A stretch of DNA of 44,164 bases from Prosthecobacter debontii (GCA_945905735.1 CAMDQC010000027.1:1-44164); one strand, 5' to 3'. Shown: positions 32,506 to 42,175, numbered from the stretch's first letter. Notes: generated from the letters alone by a model not told the origin. Numbers and translations: made by a program.

Positions 32506-33636
32506 ATGTTTGTTGACCACATTAAAATCCACGCGACTGCCGGCCACGGCGGACGCGGCTGCGTCGCCTTTCGGCGCGAAAAATTCGTCCCACGCGGAGG
32601 CCCCAGCGGCGGCGACGGTGGGCGTGGCGGGGACATCGTCCTCGTCACCGATGCGAACATCGACAACCTCGTGGACTTCTACTACCAGCCGAATCTCCGC
32701 GCCAAAGCAGGCGAACCCGGCTCCGGGAAAAACTGCTACGGACGCGCCGCCGAAGACCAGATTTACAAAGTGCCCATCGGCACCCTCGTCTATCGGATGC
32801 CCTTCGAGCGCATCAGCGAAGAGCCCGCGCCGCGCGACACCAGCGCCTACGTGAATCTGGAGACGCTCACCGACGAAGAAGTTGCGACGTTCCAAGGCAA
32901 AAAATCCCGCCCACGGGTGGACCTCGGCGAACTCGAACTCATCGCCGACCTCACCGAGCCCGGCCAGACCTTCATCCTCTGCAAAGGCGGCGGCGGTGGG
33001 AAAGGAAACGTCCACTTTAAGAGCAGCAAAAACCGCGTCCCCACCCAATTCACCGACGGCGAAGAAGGCGAAGAAGGCGAGTACTACGTCGAGCTGCGCA
33101 AAATCGCCGACGCCGGCCTCGTCGGCTACCCGAACGCTGGCAAAAGCACCCTCCTCTCCCGCATTTCCAACGCTCACCCGCGTATCGCACCGTATCCATT
33201 TACCACCCTCACGCCGCACATCGGCGTCGTGGAATTGCCGCCGTATGACCGTATCACCGTCGCGGACATCCCCGGCCTCATCGAAGGCGCGCACACGAAC
33301 GTCGGGCTTGGGCACGACTTCCTCCGTCACATCGTCCGCTGCAAACTGCTCATCTTCGTCCTCGATATGGCTGGCAGCGAAGGCCGCGAACCGATCGACG
33401 ACCTGCAAAAACTGCGCAAAGAACTCGACCTCTACGACCCCATGCTCAGCGAGCGCCAATGGATCGTCGTTGCCAATAAAATGGACCTTCCCGAAGCCGA
33501 AGAAAAACTCGCCCACTTCCGCACGCGCTACAAAAAGCTGGAGATATTCCCCATCGGCTCGAACACCGACGACGGCATCCCTCAACTCATCAAACGCCTC
33601 GGCGAACTCGTCCTCCCCGCCCCCAAACCCTTCTGA
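32506..33636 (+). CDS. obg: Obg/CgtA GTPase
   Basis: 376 residues. The Gly-rich Obg domain is at ~1-165 (MFVDHIKIHATAGHGGRGCV, GGDGGRGGD). It contains an extra segment of about 40 residues at ~97-140 between the GTLVY and ELIADLTEPGQ parts. GTPase motifs: GYPNAGKS at 207-214, switch TT at 233-234, DIPG at 254-257 and NKMD. The protein ends soon after the GTPase domain, so the C-terminal OCT domain is absent. Role: ribosome assembly and growth control. Confidence 0.95.
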   Translation: MFVDHIKIHATAGHGGRGCVAFRREKFVPRGGPSGGDGGRGGDIVLVTDANIDNLVDFYYQPNLRAKAGEPGSGKNCYGRAAEDQIYKVPIGTLVYRMPFERISEEPAPRDTSAYVNLETLTDEEVATFQGKKSRPRVDLGELELIADLTEPGQTFILCKGGGGGKGNVHFKSSKNRVPTQFTDGEEGEEGEYYVELRKIADAGLVGYPNAGKSTLLSRISNAHPRIAPYPFTTLTPHIGVVELPPYDRITVADIPGLIEGAHTNVGLGHDFLRHIVRCKLLIFVLDMAGSEGREPIDDLQKLRKELDLYDPMLSERQWIVVANKMDLPEAEEKLAHFRTRYKKLEIFPIGSNTDDGIPQLIKRLGELVLPAPKPF

Positions 33637-33672
33637 AGCGCCCCTTCGGGGTCACCCCGAAAGGACTAACAG

Positions 33673-33754
33673 TGCTGGGGAAGGGACTTGAACCCATACT
33701 CCTTGCGGAACCAGATCCTAAGTCTGGCGCGTCTGCCAATTTCGCCACCCCAGC
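33673..33754 (-). tRNA. tRNA-Leu (UAG)
   Basis: Minus strand. Acceptor GCTGGGG pairs with CCCCAGC, discriminator A; CCA is not encoded. Anticodon stem CCAGA/TCTGG encloses CTTAGGA with anticodon TAG. The long variable arm (TTCCGCAAGGAGTA) fits leucine. A small hairpin (CTTCGGGG/CCCCGAAAG) lies at about 33644-33663, between obg and this tRNA. Confidence 0.95.
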
Positions 33755-33931
33755 GTGTTGATTATCAAAGAGTTGCGAATCACTAATTATCGACTGCTGA
33801 ACAGTCCTAGACTGCCGCAGCCTGCAATGTTTCGAACCCTTTCGTCGCAACGGAAAGATTCATACACGAGGATGCGGGAGGTCCGCAAGCGTCCTGTTTG
33901 TTGTCTTTAGCCTGAGCGCTGCTCCTAGAAA

Positions 33932-34957
33932 CTAGCCGCCGATTTTTAGCCCGACTTGGTCGCCGGGACCGATGAGGTCTTGGCCGGGGTTGGGCGTTGC
34001 GCCTTTGCCGTCGGGGCTTTCGCCGGGGGTGAGTTTGAGGTCGAGCGGCTTGCCTGCGCGGGAGATGCGCACGGCGATGGGCTCTTCGGGGGTGACGTAA
34101 AAGGAGGCGTTGAGCACGTCTTCGGGGGTGGTGATTTTCCAGTCGCCGACTTGGAGCAACACGTCGCCGGGGCGCAGCCCGCCTGCGTAGCCGGGGCCGT
34201 TGAGGCGGAGGTTGCGGACGCGGGCGGTGCTGCCGCCCTCGGGGGCATCGGTGAGGCGGACATCGGCCCCGAGCCAGCCTTGGCGGACGCGGTTGAAGTG
34301 GATGAAGTCGTTATAGACCTTCTCGGCGGCTTCGCCCGGCAAGGCGAAGAGGCCCATGCCATTTTCGAGGGTGCTGATGATGACGCCGACGACTTCGCCT
34401 TTCGCGTTCAGCAGCGGTGCGCCGCCTTGCCCGCGCTGGACGGGTGCGGTGGCGCGGACGTGGCGCGCGGCGAAGAATCGCCCGGCGTGCCCCATGTCGA
34501 ACCCGGAGGTGATGCCAAAGCTGGGCGAGAGCGGGAAATCGAGCGGGTAGCCGACTGCGATGACGACGGCGCCGATGCCCATGCGGTTCGCTTTTCCGAG
34601 TCGCAGGAATGCCGTGGGGCGTTCCGTTTCTACTTTAAGAATGGCGACGCCGCTGCGCTTGTCGGCGATGAGCCGCCGGGCGGGAAGCCGCTCGCTGCCT
34701 TGCACGGCGAAGATTTCCTCGCTCTCGCCGCCGACGGTGTAGCTGGTGATGAGGATGCCGTTTGGCTCGATGTAAAATCCCGTGCCGGCGATGGGGCCGA
34801 GGGTGTCTTCGGCTTCGATGCGGACGATGGCGTCTCGCGAACGGGCGAAGACAGCTTGCACTTCGTTGGAGACCGCTTCGAGGACGGACGGCTCTCCGGC
34901 AAACGCACTGAGCGTCAGCGCGAGCAGGATGCTAGAAGCGGATTTGAGTAGGCTCAT
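33932..34957 (-). CDS. HtrA-like protein with degenerate catalytic triad
   Basis: 341 residues from ATG 34957 (signal peptide MSLLKSASSILLALTLSAFA). A trypsin-like fold (~30-215) plus one PDZ domain (~225-305: GWLGADVRL, GLRPGDVLLQVGDW). Compared with HtrA, the His position is Thr74 (GILITSYTVGG), the Asp position is Gly103 (KRSGVAILKV) and the Ser position is Gly178 (RGQGGAPLLN). The protein should therefore not cleave peptides. It is third in an operon with an ECF sigma factor and a membrane protein, overlapping the latter by 26 bases. A start at 34984 is possible. Probable role: peptide sensing, not proteolysis. Confidence 0.9.
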   Translation of the reverse strand: MSLLKSASSILLALTLSAFAGEPSVLEAVSNEVQAVFARSRDAIVRIEAEDTLGPIAGTGFYIEPNGILITSYTVGGESEEIFAVQGSERLPARRLIADKRSGVAILKVETERPTAFLRLGKANRMGIGAVVIAVGYPLDFPLSPSFGITSGFDMGHAGRFFAARHVRATAPVQRGQGGAPLLNAKGEVVGVIISTLENGMGLFALPGEAAEKVYNDFIHFNRVRQGWLGADVRLTDAPEGGSTARVRNLRLNGPGYAGGLRPGDVLLQVGDWKITTPEDVLNASFYVTPEEPIAVRISRAGKPLDLKLTPGESPDGKGATPNPGQDLIGPGDQVGLKIGG

Positions 34958-35429
34958 AGCTCGCAGGGAGCGATCCGCCGACAAATTGCGGCGCTGGTTG
35001 ACTGCCGGGACGCGGTGTGACGATGACGCGCTGGAGCGGCGGGAGCAGCGCTGGCCCTTGCGGGCTTCGGGCTTCGAGAGTGAGCGCGGGCTCGTAGGCG
35101 ACGGGCATCGCCTGCGACACAGCGGGCTGCGTCGCCGCCACGACGGGCGTGGTTTTATACTTCGGCAGGGCGAGCTGAATCGTCCCGATGCCCATGAGGA
35201 GGATGCTGGCCATCGTGCCCGCGTAGCGCCAATCCACGCGGAGGGATTGGAAGAAAGTCTTCACCCGCTCAAGCGATAGCCGCCAAGCCGGGCGGCGGAG
35301 CAATTCCTCGCGCTGGCGCTGGTGGATGCTGGAGAGCAAGTCGTCGAAGTAGCCCGGTGGCGGCTGTTCGTAGCGCTTGAGGCGGAGGAGGGCTTGGAGC
35401 TGTTTCTCGTTGAGTTGCTGGTCGGCCAT
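34932..35429 (-). CDS. Putative anti-sigma / membrane regulator
   Basis: 165 residues. Charged N-terminal helices (~1-65: EKQLQALLRLKRYEQPPPGY), one transmembrane stretch at ~70-89 (YAGTMASILLMGIGTIQLAL), and a Pro/Ala-rich outside tail. No zinc-binding H-x3-C-x2-C motif, so it is not of the ZAS class. It follows the sigma gene by 6 bases and overlaps the HtrA-like gene. Role as anti-sigma factor is inferred from order and topology. Confidence 0.75.
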   Translation of the reverse strand: MADQQLNEKQLQALLRLKRYEQPPPGYFDDLLSSIHQRQREELLRRPAWRLSLERVKTFFQSLRVDWRYAGTMASILLMGIGTIQLALPKYKTTPVVAATQPAVSQAMPVAYEPALTLEARSPQGPALLPPLQRVIVTPRPGSQPAPQFVGGSLPASYEPTQIRF

Positions 35430-35435
35430 AGGTTT

Positions 35436-36152
35436 TTAGGTTTTGGGATTGGGGGCAAATTCACTGAGCCACGCTTGCAGTTGCTTGTGGGCGTAGAAGA
35501 GGCGCGAGCGGACGGTGCCTTCGCTCATTTTCAAAATGGCGGCAATCTCGGCGTGGGCCATGCCTTGGATGTCGAACATTGTCACGACGGCGCGGTGGTC
35601 GGGCGTGAGCTTCATCATGGCCTCGTTGATCTTCCGCTGCATCTCTCCGAGGTCGCTGTCGCGCGCTGGCGTGCTCTGCGCCATCAGCTCGGTGAACTCT
35701 TTGTCGTTGGCGATGCCGTTATCCACATCGTCGAGGCTCATAGTCTTGCGACGCCCGCGTTTGTGGATGAAATTGATGGTCGTATTGGCCGCGACGCTGT
35801 GCAGCCAAGTCGAGAACTGGCACTTCCCTCGGAAGCCCGAGATGCTCCGGTAAACCTTCATCCACACGTCTTGGATTAAGTCGTTCGTGTCGTCGTGGTT
35901 CGACGTCATATTGTAAATCTGGCCGTAGATTCGCGGGCTGTGCTTCACCACGATGGCGTCGAACGCCGCAGCTTCGCCAGCCTGACACCGGACGACGAGC
36001 GCATCGTCTTCTTTGCGGCTGGCCTCGCGTTCGGCCAGAACAGGGTCCACCGCACTGGCTTCCATGCCGGTGGAAAAGGCGGGCGCTGTTGTAGAAAAAA
36101 GATGCTTCAAGTCCGGGAGCAGGCTGGTGCTATTTGCAAACGAGGCAGCCAT
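35436..36152 (-). CDS. ECF-type RNA polymerase sigma factor
   Basis: 238 residues from ATG 36152 (TTG 36158 and ATG 36065 are alternatives). Region 2 is at ~50-135 (DDTNDLIQDVWMKVYRSI, FRGKCQFSTWLHSVAANTTI) and region 4 at ~183-235 (MAHAEIAAILKMSEGTVRSR). The ~45-residue head before region 2 is longer than usual for the ECF group. First gene of a three-gene operon with a membrane protein and a degenerate HtrA. Confidence 0.92.
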   Translation of the reverse strand: MAASFANSTSLLPDLKHLFSTTAPAFSTGMEASAVDPVLAEREASRKEDDALVVRCQAGEAAAFDAIVVKHSPRIYGQIYNMTSNHDDTNDLIQDVWMKVYRSISGFRGKCQFSTWLHSVAANTTINFIHKRGRRKTMSLDDVDNGIANDKEFTELMAQSTPARDSDLGEMQRKINEAMMKLTPDHRAVVTMFDIQGMAHAEIAAILKMSEGTVRSRLFYAHKQLQAWLSEFAPNPKT

Positions 36153-36243
36153 TTTCAAAATAACGCACCGCTTGGCGATGCTGAAAACGAGGTTGTGATG
36201 TGTGAGGTCATCGCCACCTCAGACAATCATCTCCGGAAAGCGT

Positions 36244-38244
36244 TCAAACAATTTCCACCGGACACTTCGGCAACGCTTTGAGGAACGCTTGCCCATACGC
36301 CTTGGTCAGGATGCGCGGGTCGAGGATGACGACGATTCCTTTGTCGCTCTTTGTGCGGATGAGTCGCCCGACGCCTTGGCGGAGTTCGAGGATCGCTTCG
36401 GGGAGCGAGTAATCGCCAAAGGAGTTGCCGCCAGCGGCTTCGATGGCTTCGAGCCGGGCTTCCACGAGAGGCGTATCGGGGACCGCGAAAGGGAGCCGGG
36501 TGATGATGACGTTGCTGAGCGCGTCGCCGGGCACATCCACGCCGCTCCAAAAACTCTTGGTGCCGAAGAGGACGTGCTTTTGGTCGCGCTTAAATTCCGC
36601 GATGAGCCGCGTGCGAGAGAGCCCTTCGCCTTGCACGAGCAGCTTCCAGTCGTGTTTCTCGTCGAACGCCTCGCGGCAAAGCGCGGCGATATTCGTCATC
36701 GTCCGGTAGCTCGTGAAGAGCACAAACGCGCGCCCATCGGTGATCTGGATGAACTCCTCAATGCGCCGTGCCAGCGCTTCTTCGTAGCCCTCGTCGCGGG
36801 GGTCGGGCATCTTTTTCGTGACGTAAAGCCGCATCTGCCGCTCGTAGTCAAACGGCGAGCCGACCTTTTTGCCCACCGCGTCTTCGGCCCCGATGCGCTT
36901 GCGGAAATAGTCGAGGTTTTCCCCGCCGATGCTGAGTGTCGCGCTCGTGAGGATGGCGGTATGCGCGTCGCGGAACAGCAGCGCGCGGAGATGCGCGGCG
37001 ACGTCAATGGGCGCGGCGTGGAGGTTGTGGAAATTGCCCGCTTTCCCCGTCTGCTCGACCCAATAGACGTATTCCTCCGCGTCCTGTTTGAGGAGCGTGG
37101 CGAGGCTGCTGCGTGCGTCGCGTATCTTGCGCCCGAGGTCTTGCAGCTCGGCTTTGGTGATTTCGTCGTCCACGGCCTTCAGCGTCTGGACGACGAGCGT
37201 TTGCAGCTTCGTCAACTCGCCGCTGAGCGTGTCGGGCACAAAGTCCGGGTGCCGCACGCGGAACTCTTTCCCCTTTTTGAAGTCCGCCTTCGAGCCGACT
37301 TTATTGAAGAACTCATCCGCCTTTTCCATCGTCTCCGTGACCGCGCGGACCCCCTCTGCATTGCGCAAAATCTGGAAGAGCCCCTTCTTCGACTTCGGGT
37401 TGTAAAGCCGCTGGAGCGCGTAGCGGAGGCCGTATTGAGAGACGTTGAGGCCGATCATTTTTGAGGCCACGCCCTCGATGGTGTGGGCCTCGTCGAAGAT
37501 CACAAAGTCATTCGCAAAGAGATAGCCGCTCGCATCCTCATCCGCCTCCGCAGCGCTGCCGAGTGAGAGGAAAAAGAGCGTGTGATTGAGCACCACGACA
37601 TCCGCCGAGATGAGCGACTTGCGGACGCGCTGGTAGTGGCACTTCGGGTTCGTGCCGCAGCTCTTGGTCGTGCAGATGTGCGGCTCGCTGCACACCTGCG
37701 CCCAAACGGCGGAATCCGGCTCCACTTCAAGGTCCGAGAGCGAGCCGTCCTGCGTTGTCTGCGCCCATTCCCAGATGCGCTTCAGCTCCTCGATTTCCGG
37801 CCCCGAGAAAAGCTCGCCGCTCTGCTGCATCGCGCGCTCCATCCGCGTGGGGCAGACGTAGTTCGCGCGCCCTTTCCACAGCATCGCCGTGAAGCCATCT
37901 TCGCCGAGAATGTCCACGAGCACTTTGCGCACGATGGGGATGTCTTTATAGACGAGTTGCTCCTGCAAATTGATCGTCTGAGTGGAGATGATGGCCTTCT
38001 TCCCCTTCTCCTTCGCCCACAAGACCGCCGGGATGAGATAAGCGAGCGATTTCCCCACCCCCGTGCCCGCCTCCACGACGAGATGCTTCTCATCCACAAG
38101 GGCCGTGGCCACAGCCACAGCCATCTCCTGCTGCTCGCGCCGCTGCTCGAAATTCGCAGCCTGCCCGAGCAAGCCTTCCGGCGAAAAAATATGCCGGATA
38201 CGCTCGGGAAAATCAGACACATTACCGCCACCGATGGAAATCAC
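36244..38244 (-). CDS. DinG-family (XPD-like) ATP-dependent helicase
   Basis: 666 residues. Walker A AGTGVGKS at 59-66, DEAH box at 251-254, and an Fe-S cluster region with Cys131, Cys185, Cys191, Cys196 and Cys202 (candidate ligands). Motif VI is [11 protein letters not shown]. DinG-like helicases unwind 5' to 3' and resolve R-loops or D-loops. The start is GTG 38244; GTG 38220 is also possible. Sits alone on the minus strand; the plus-strand gene at 38346 is divergent. Confidence 0.92.
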   Translation of the reverse strand: MISIGGGNVSDFPERIRHIFSPEGLLGQAANFEQRREQQEMAVAVATALVDEKHLVVEAGTGVGKSLAYLIPAVLWAKEKGKKAIISTQTINLQEQLVYKDIPIVRKVLVDILGEDGFTAMLWKGRANYVCPTRMERAMQQSGELFSGPEIEELKRIWEWAQTTQDGSLSDLEVEPDSAVWAQVCSEPHICTTKSCGTNPKCHYQRVRKSLISADVVVLNHTLFFLSLGSAAEADEDASGYLFANDFVIFDEAHTIEGVASKMIGLNVSQYGLRYALQRLYNPKSKKGLFQILRNAEGVRAVTETMEKADEFFNKVGSKADFKKGKEFRVRHPDFVPDTLSGELTKLQTLVVQTLKAVDDEITKAELQDLGRKIRDARSSLATLLKQDAEEYVYWVEQTGKAGNFHNLHAAPIDVAAHLRALLFRDAHTAILTSATLSIGGENLDYFRKRIGAEDAVGKKVGSPFDYERQMRLYVTKKMPDPRDEGYEEALARRIEEFIQITDGRAFVLFTSYRTMTNIAALCREAFDEKHDWKLLVQGEGLSRTRLIAEFKRDQKHVLFGTKSFWSGVDVPGDALSNVIITRLPFAVPDTPLVEARLEAIEAAGGNSFGDYSLPEAILELRQGVGRLIRTKSDKGIVVILDPRILTKAYGQAFLKALPKCPVEIV

Positions 38245-38345
38245 GCGTGGCGATTACGCGCAACGCGCAGTGCGAGCAAGCGCAGTTGGCGATGACAGTG
38301 AAAAATTGCTGCCACTCCTGCTCCGCTCTGCTTACCTGCCGAGCC

Positions 38346-39038
38346 ATGACCTTACGAACGCTCTTCTTTACCCTCTCACTTGTCGCTCCATCTTTCGCTG
38401 CCGATAATGAACTCTCGGCGGAGGAAAAAACGGCGGGGTGGCGGCTGCTTTTTGACGGGAAGACTACGGCGGGCTGGCGGGCTATCGGCAAGCAGGAGTT
38501 CCCGGCGAAGGGCTGGGTGGTGGCGGATGGCGCGCTGAAGCACGAGGCTAAGAGCGGAGGCGGCGACATCGTGACGGTGGAAGACTTTGAGAGCTTTGAG
38601 CTGACTTGGGATTGGAAGATCGCGGAGGTCGGCAACAGTGGGCTGAAATACAATTTGGCCGATAAGGCGAAGGCCGTGGGCTTTGAGTACCAGATGATTG
38701 ACGACGAGAAGCACCCGGACGGGATCAAAGGCGGACGCAAGCACCAGACGGCTGGGCTTTACGATTTGATGGAGCCGGCTGCCGATAAGAAGACGAACCC
38801 CGTGGGGGAGTGGAACAAGAGCCGCATCCTCGTGCAGGGGAACAAGGTCGAGCACTGGCTGAACGGCGCGAAGACGCTGGAGTTTGAAATCGCCTCTGCC
38901 GATCTGAAAGACCGGGTCTCCAAGTCAAAATACAAGAAAGTCGCAGGGTTTGGGGATAAGCAGGTGTCGCCAATTTTGCTCCAGGATCACGGGGATGAAG
39001 TCTCGGTAAAGAACCTGAAACTGCGCCCCATCAAGTAA
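38346..39038 (+). CDS. Secreted DUF1080 (3-keto-disaccharide hydrolase-like) protein
   Basis: 230 residues from ATG 38346 (MTLRTLFFTLSLVAPSFAAD, signal peptide). The DUF1080 concanavalin-like fold is visible: WRLLFDGKTTAGWRAIGKQ, FELTWDWKIAEVGNSGLKY, YQMIDDEKHPDG, RKHQTAGLYDLMEP and a C-terminal GFGDKQVSPILLQDHGDEVSV. Members bind or hydrolyse 3-keto-sugars outside the cytoplasm. A longer upstream frame overlaps the helicase head and is not preferred. Confidence 0.9.
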   Translation: MTLRTLFFTLSLVAPSFAADNELSAEEKTAGWRLLFDGKTTAGWRAIGKQEFPAKGWVVADGALKHEAKSGGGDIVTVEDFESFELTWDWKIAEVGNSGLKYNLADKAKAVGFEYQMIDDEKHPDGIKGGRKHQTAGLYDLMEPAADKKTNPVGEWNKSRILVQGNKVEHWLNGAKTLEFEIASADLKDRVSKSKYKKVAGFGDKQVSPILLQDHGDEVSVKNLKLRPIK

Positions 39039-39044
39039 GCCACG

Positions 39045-39368
39045 ATGCTCGAAGACAATCTCCGCGACTGGATGGCAGCCGACCTCGGCGACATCACGAG
39101 GATGGGGATGCCTTTCGGCAAATACGGGCCGGAGCACTATCCGCCGCGCGGGGTGCCGCTCTACGATTTGCCGGTGGAGTATCTTGCGTGGTTTGAGAAA
39201 AAGGGCTTCCCGGAAGGGCGGCTCGGCGAGCTGTTGCGCATCGTCCATCAGCTCAAAGTGGACGGCTGCGACGAAGTCTTCGACTCCATCCGCAAGAAGC
39301 GCGGAGGCCGCACCTCCCTCCGCCCCGAGCGCGTGCCGCTGCGTGCGAAGTGGAAGGATGAGGATTAA
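39045..39368 (+). CDS. DUF3820-family small protein
   Basis: 107 residues, 6 bases after the DUF1080 gene. The DUF3820 core is MPFGKYGPEHYPPRGVPLYD through LPVEYLAWFEKKGFPEGRLG. Function unknown; family described as a putative regulator of virulence in some bacteria. The C-terminal tail is basic. Confidence 0.86.
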   Translation: MLEDNLRDWMAADLGDITRMGMPFGKYGPEHYPPRGVPLYDLPVEYLAWFEKKGFPEGRLGELLRIVHQLKVDGCDEVFDSIRKKRGGRTSLRPERVPLRAKWKDED

Positions 39369-39410
39369 AAACCATTGCACGCTGACGCGCGAACCGGCAT
39401 TCGGCAGGGC

Positions 39411-40136
39411 ATGTCACGACACGATGGCCGCCAGCCCGATTCACTCCGCCCGCTCACTTTCACGCCCGATTTCGCGCCGAATGCGACGGGCTCCGTCCTC
39501 ATTTCCACGGGGAATACGCGCGTCATCTGCTCGGCGATGATTGAGGAGGGCGTGCCGCGCTGGATGAAGGAGCAGGGTGTCCCCGGAGGCTGGGTGACGG
39601 CGGAGTATTCGATGCTCCCTTACTCGACTCAGCAGCGAAAAGCGCGCGACATCAGCAAGGGGAAAATTGATGGGCGGTCGTCCGAGATTCAGCGGCTCAT
39701 CGGGCGCTCCATGCGGGCGGCGATCGATTTGGGAAAGCTCGGCCAGCGCACGATGTGGATCGATTGCGACGTGCTTGCGGCGGATGGCGGGACGCGGACG
39801 GCGAGCATCACGGGAGCCAGTGTCGCCGCAGCGCTCGCGTGCAAGAAGTTGATGGCGGACGGACTGATCAAACACTGGCCGATCAAACAACTCGTTGCCG
39901 CTGTAAGCGTAGGCATTTACGAAGGAGCGCCGCTGCTCGACCTGAACTACGTGGAGGACCGCGACGCCTCCGTGGATATGAATGTGGTGATGACGGAGAG
40001 CGGCCAATTTGTCGAAGTGCAGGGCAGCGGGGAGGAGAGCACGTTCTCCGAGAGCGAGATGGCCTCGCTGTTGGCGCTGGCGAAAAAGGGCATCGCCGAA
40101 CTGCTGGACGGTCAGCGGACGATTATCGGGCGTTGA
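39411..40136 (+). CDS. rph: Ribonuclease PH
   Basis: 241 residues. 3'-5' phosphorolytic tRNA-processing enzyme. Signature GRQPDSLRPLTF, GWVTAEYSMLPYSTQQRK, KGKIDGRSSEIQRLIGRSMR, CDVLAADGGTRTASITGA, and the C-terminal EVQGSGEESTFSESEM. Length is normal for the family. Start is ATG 39411; the frame upstream (to 39375) lacks a matching head. Confidence 0.96.
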   Translation: MSRHDGRQPDSLRPLTFTPDFAPNATGSVLISTGNTRVICSAMIEEGVPRWMKEQGVPGGWVTAEYSMLPYSTQQRKARDISKGKIDGRSSEIQRLIGRSMRAAIDLGKLGQRTMWIDCDVLAADGGTRTASITGASVAAALACKKLMADGLIKHWPIKQLVAAVSVGIYEGAPLLDLNYVEDRDASVDMNVVMTESGQFVEVQGSGEESTFSESEMASLLALAKKGIAELLDGQRTIIGR

Positions 40137-40176
40137 TGCCAGCGAGGATCGGTGCCACACATCGCCCCACACGCAC

Positions 40177-41163
40177 ATGAAACCGCTCCTTTTTACCGCC
40201 GCGATCTTCTCACTAGCGAACGCTCTTTCCCAGCCGCTTCACGCACAAGCTCCGGGCGTCCCCATCGAGCGCAATGGCAACCGCAAGCAAGACAATGGGA
40301 TTCTCGAAAAGGCCAAAGTGCTCAAGGATGCCGGCAAGCTAAAGCTCACGCTCGCCGCCACGAAGGAGCAGCTCCAAACCCCGGTCCCCGGCGCGGTCGC
40401 ATTCCCCACAGCCAAGCAGCAACGGCTCTCCGCGCGGGAAATCGCGCAGGCTGCGCGTGATGCACAGCTCCAGTTTGGCTGGTACTATCTCTGCAAGGAT
40501 TGCGATCACTGGCACCTCAATCTCGCCGCCGCCTATGCGGTGGCCAGCGACGCCATCGCGACCTGCCACCATTGCGTCGAGCCGAATGACAAGATGCGCG
40601 ATGGCTTTCTGATCGCCGTGGACCATAAGGGCGAGGTGCTGCCCGTCACCGCCGTGCTCGCGAAGAGCCAGACGCTCGACGGCGCGATCCTCCGGGTGGA
40701 AGGCGGGAGTTTCGCGGCACTCCCGCTCAGCGACGATGTTTCTCCCGGCGATGCCGCCTATTGTTTCAGCGCGCCGCTGGGGCAGGCGGGGTATTTCAGC
40801 CAGGGAATCGTGAACCGCTTTTTCTGGCAGGGCGCACCGGGGAAAGAGGGCGCACAAGGCCAGTGGAAAACGCTCCGAGTCAATGTGAGCACCGACTGGG
40901 CACCCGGCTCCAGCGGGGCTGCCGTCCTGGATGAATCCGGCAACGCCATCGGCCACGTCTCGACGATCCATCCGCTCGGCGAGACTCCGCCCGCTGGCAA
41001 GAAAGGGGCGAAACCGACGGACCGATTTGGCGGCGCGACCCTCATCACCCTCCACGCCGCGACGCCTGCCCGTGGGATGATCGAGCTGGCGCAACCCTTA
41101 CGCGACTTTAAGCCGGAGGAAAAACCCGCCGAGGTAGAAAAGCCCGCCGCCGCCGACAAATAA
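40177..41163 (+). CDS. Secreted trypsin-like serine protease
   Basis: 328 residues with a signal peptide (MKPLLFTAAIFSLANALSQP). The triad looks complete: His132 in TCHHCVEP, Asp168 in TLDGAILRV and Ser246 in APGSSGAAV. Four Cys (CKDCDHWH at 106-113 and Cys130/133 in CHHC) surround the His region and could be disulfide or metal sites. No PDZ domain. Contrast with the inactive HtrA-like protein at 33932-34957. C-terminal tail is Pro/Glu/Lys-rich. Confidence 0.82.
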   Translation: MKPLLFTAAIFSLANALSQPLHAQAPGVPIERNGNRKQDNGILEKAKVLKDAGKLKLTLAATKEQLQTPVPGAVAFPTAKQQRLSAREIAQAARDAQLQFGWYYLCKDCDHWHLNLAAAYAVASDAIATCHHCVEPNDKMRDGFLIAVDHKGEVLPVTAVLAKSQTLDGAILRVEGGSFAALPLSDDVSPGDAAYCFSAPLGQAGYFSQGIVNRFFWQGAPGKEGAQGQWKTLRVNVSTDWAPGSSGAAVLDESGNAIGHVSTIHPLGETPPAGKKGAKPTDRFGGATLITLHAATPARGMIELAQPLRDFKPEEKPAEVEKPAAADK

Positions 41164-41203
41164 CCAAGGTTGCCGCCCCGCTTACCCATTGCATACTGAA
41201 CCC

Positions 41204-42070
41204 ATGAACACGCCACTTCGCATCTCCGCCGCCATCCTGCTCTCCGGCGCGCTCATCTCCCATTCCCAGACGCCTCCCAGTCAGCCCATCGCGCCCTCCG
41301 TCCCCATCCCCGCAAAGCCCGTAGCGCCCGAGAGCCTTCCGCTCGTCCCCGGCGGCGGCAAGGTCGTCCCGCCATCGCAGCCGCTGTCTAACGGCACCGC
41401 GAAAGGGGCGGCAAAGAGCCCCTCCGACCCTTCCACTTATTCGCCGCGCTACCGCGCGCTGCTCTCGCAGTCGATGAGCAGCTTCCACACGCGGGACTTT
41501 AAAGGCGCGGAAGCAGCCCTTGTCAAAGCGGATGCAATCATGCCGCCAACGTCGTGGTCCCTGAACATCCGAGGCGCGATCGCCATCGAGCAAAAGCAGT
41601 GGGACGAAGGTCTGCGCTACTCCATAGACGCCCTCCGCGTGGACCCCGACTTTTACCCCGCGAAGTTCAACCTGTGCGAAATCCCCTTCTACCAAGGTAA
41701 ATACGCCGAAGCCCGCGCCCTGTGGGAAAAGCTCTTCGCCTCCCAGCCCAAAGACGAACTCCTCATGTATCGCATCTTTCTCACCTACCTCCTAGAGGGC
41801 GACGCTGTGAACACTGAGGTCTGGCTCAAAAAAATCCCCTTTCCGTCCGAAACTCCCGCTTACCAATACGCTCACGCAGCTTTCTACTTCCATAACGAGC
41901 AACTCGCAAAAAAGGCGAACGACATGGAGCGCAGCAAAGAAGCCAGCGACAAAGCCGCCGAGTGGATCAAGAGCGCAGAGTTCATCTGGCCCGAGCAAAA
42001 GCGCGCCAATTTCATCGACGTCCTCATGCACCTTGGTTGGGTCCGGCGCGAGGAACTTCCCACGAACTAA
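41204..42070 (+). CDS. Secreted TPR-type protein
   Basis: 288 residues. Signal peptide (ISAAILLSGALISHSQ), then a Pro-rich linker (~30-80) and TPR-like helices (~90-230: FHTRDFKGAEAALVKADAIM, IEQKQWDEGLRYSIDALRVD, YQGKYAEARALWEKLFASQP). Envelope scaffold role is inferred. It follows the protease gene by 40 bases in the same direction and may share its transcript. Confidence 0.82.
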   Translation: MNTPLRISAAILLSGALISHSQTPPSQPIAPSVPIPAKPVAPESLPLVPGGGKVVPPSQPLSNGTAKGAAKSPSDPSTYSPRYRALLSQSMSSFHTRDFKGAEAALVKADAIMPPTSWSLNIRGAIAIEQKQWDEGLRYSIDALRVDPDFYPAKFNLCEIPFYQGKYAEARALWEKLFASQPKDELLMYRIFLTYLLEGDAVNTEVWLKKIPFPSETPAYQYAHAAFYFHNEQLAKKANDMERSKEASDKAAEWIKSAEFIWPEQKRANFIDVLMHLGWVRREELPTN

Positions 42071-42084
42071 GTGCGAGCTGAAGT

Positions 42085-42118
42085 GACGCCGCTTTCCCCT
42101 CGAGGAAAACGGGGCGTC
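42085..42118. repeat. Hairpin between the TPR and propeller genes
   Basis: GACGCC pairs with GGCGTC, and CTTTCC with GGAAAA/CGGG (imperfect), around CCTCGA. It lies 14 bases after the TPR stop. No T-run; may still end transcription. Confidence 0.5.
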
Positions 42119-42175
42119 GCAAACAGCCAGAATCAATAAGCGTCCAAGGGTTGCTCTAAAATCGTAGTAGTTTCG

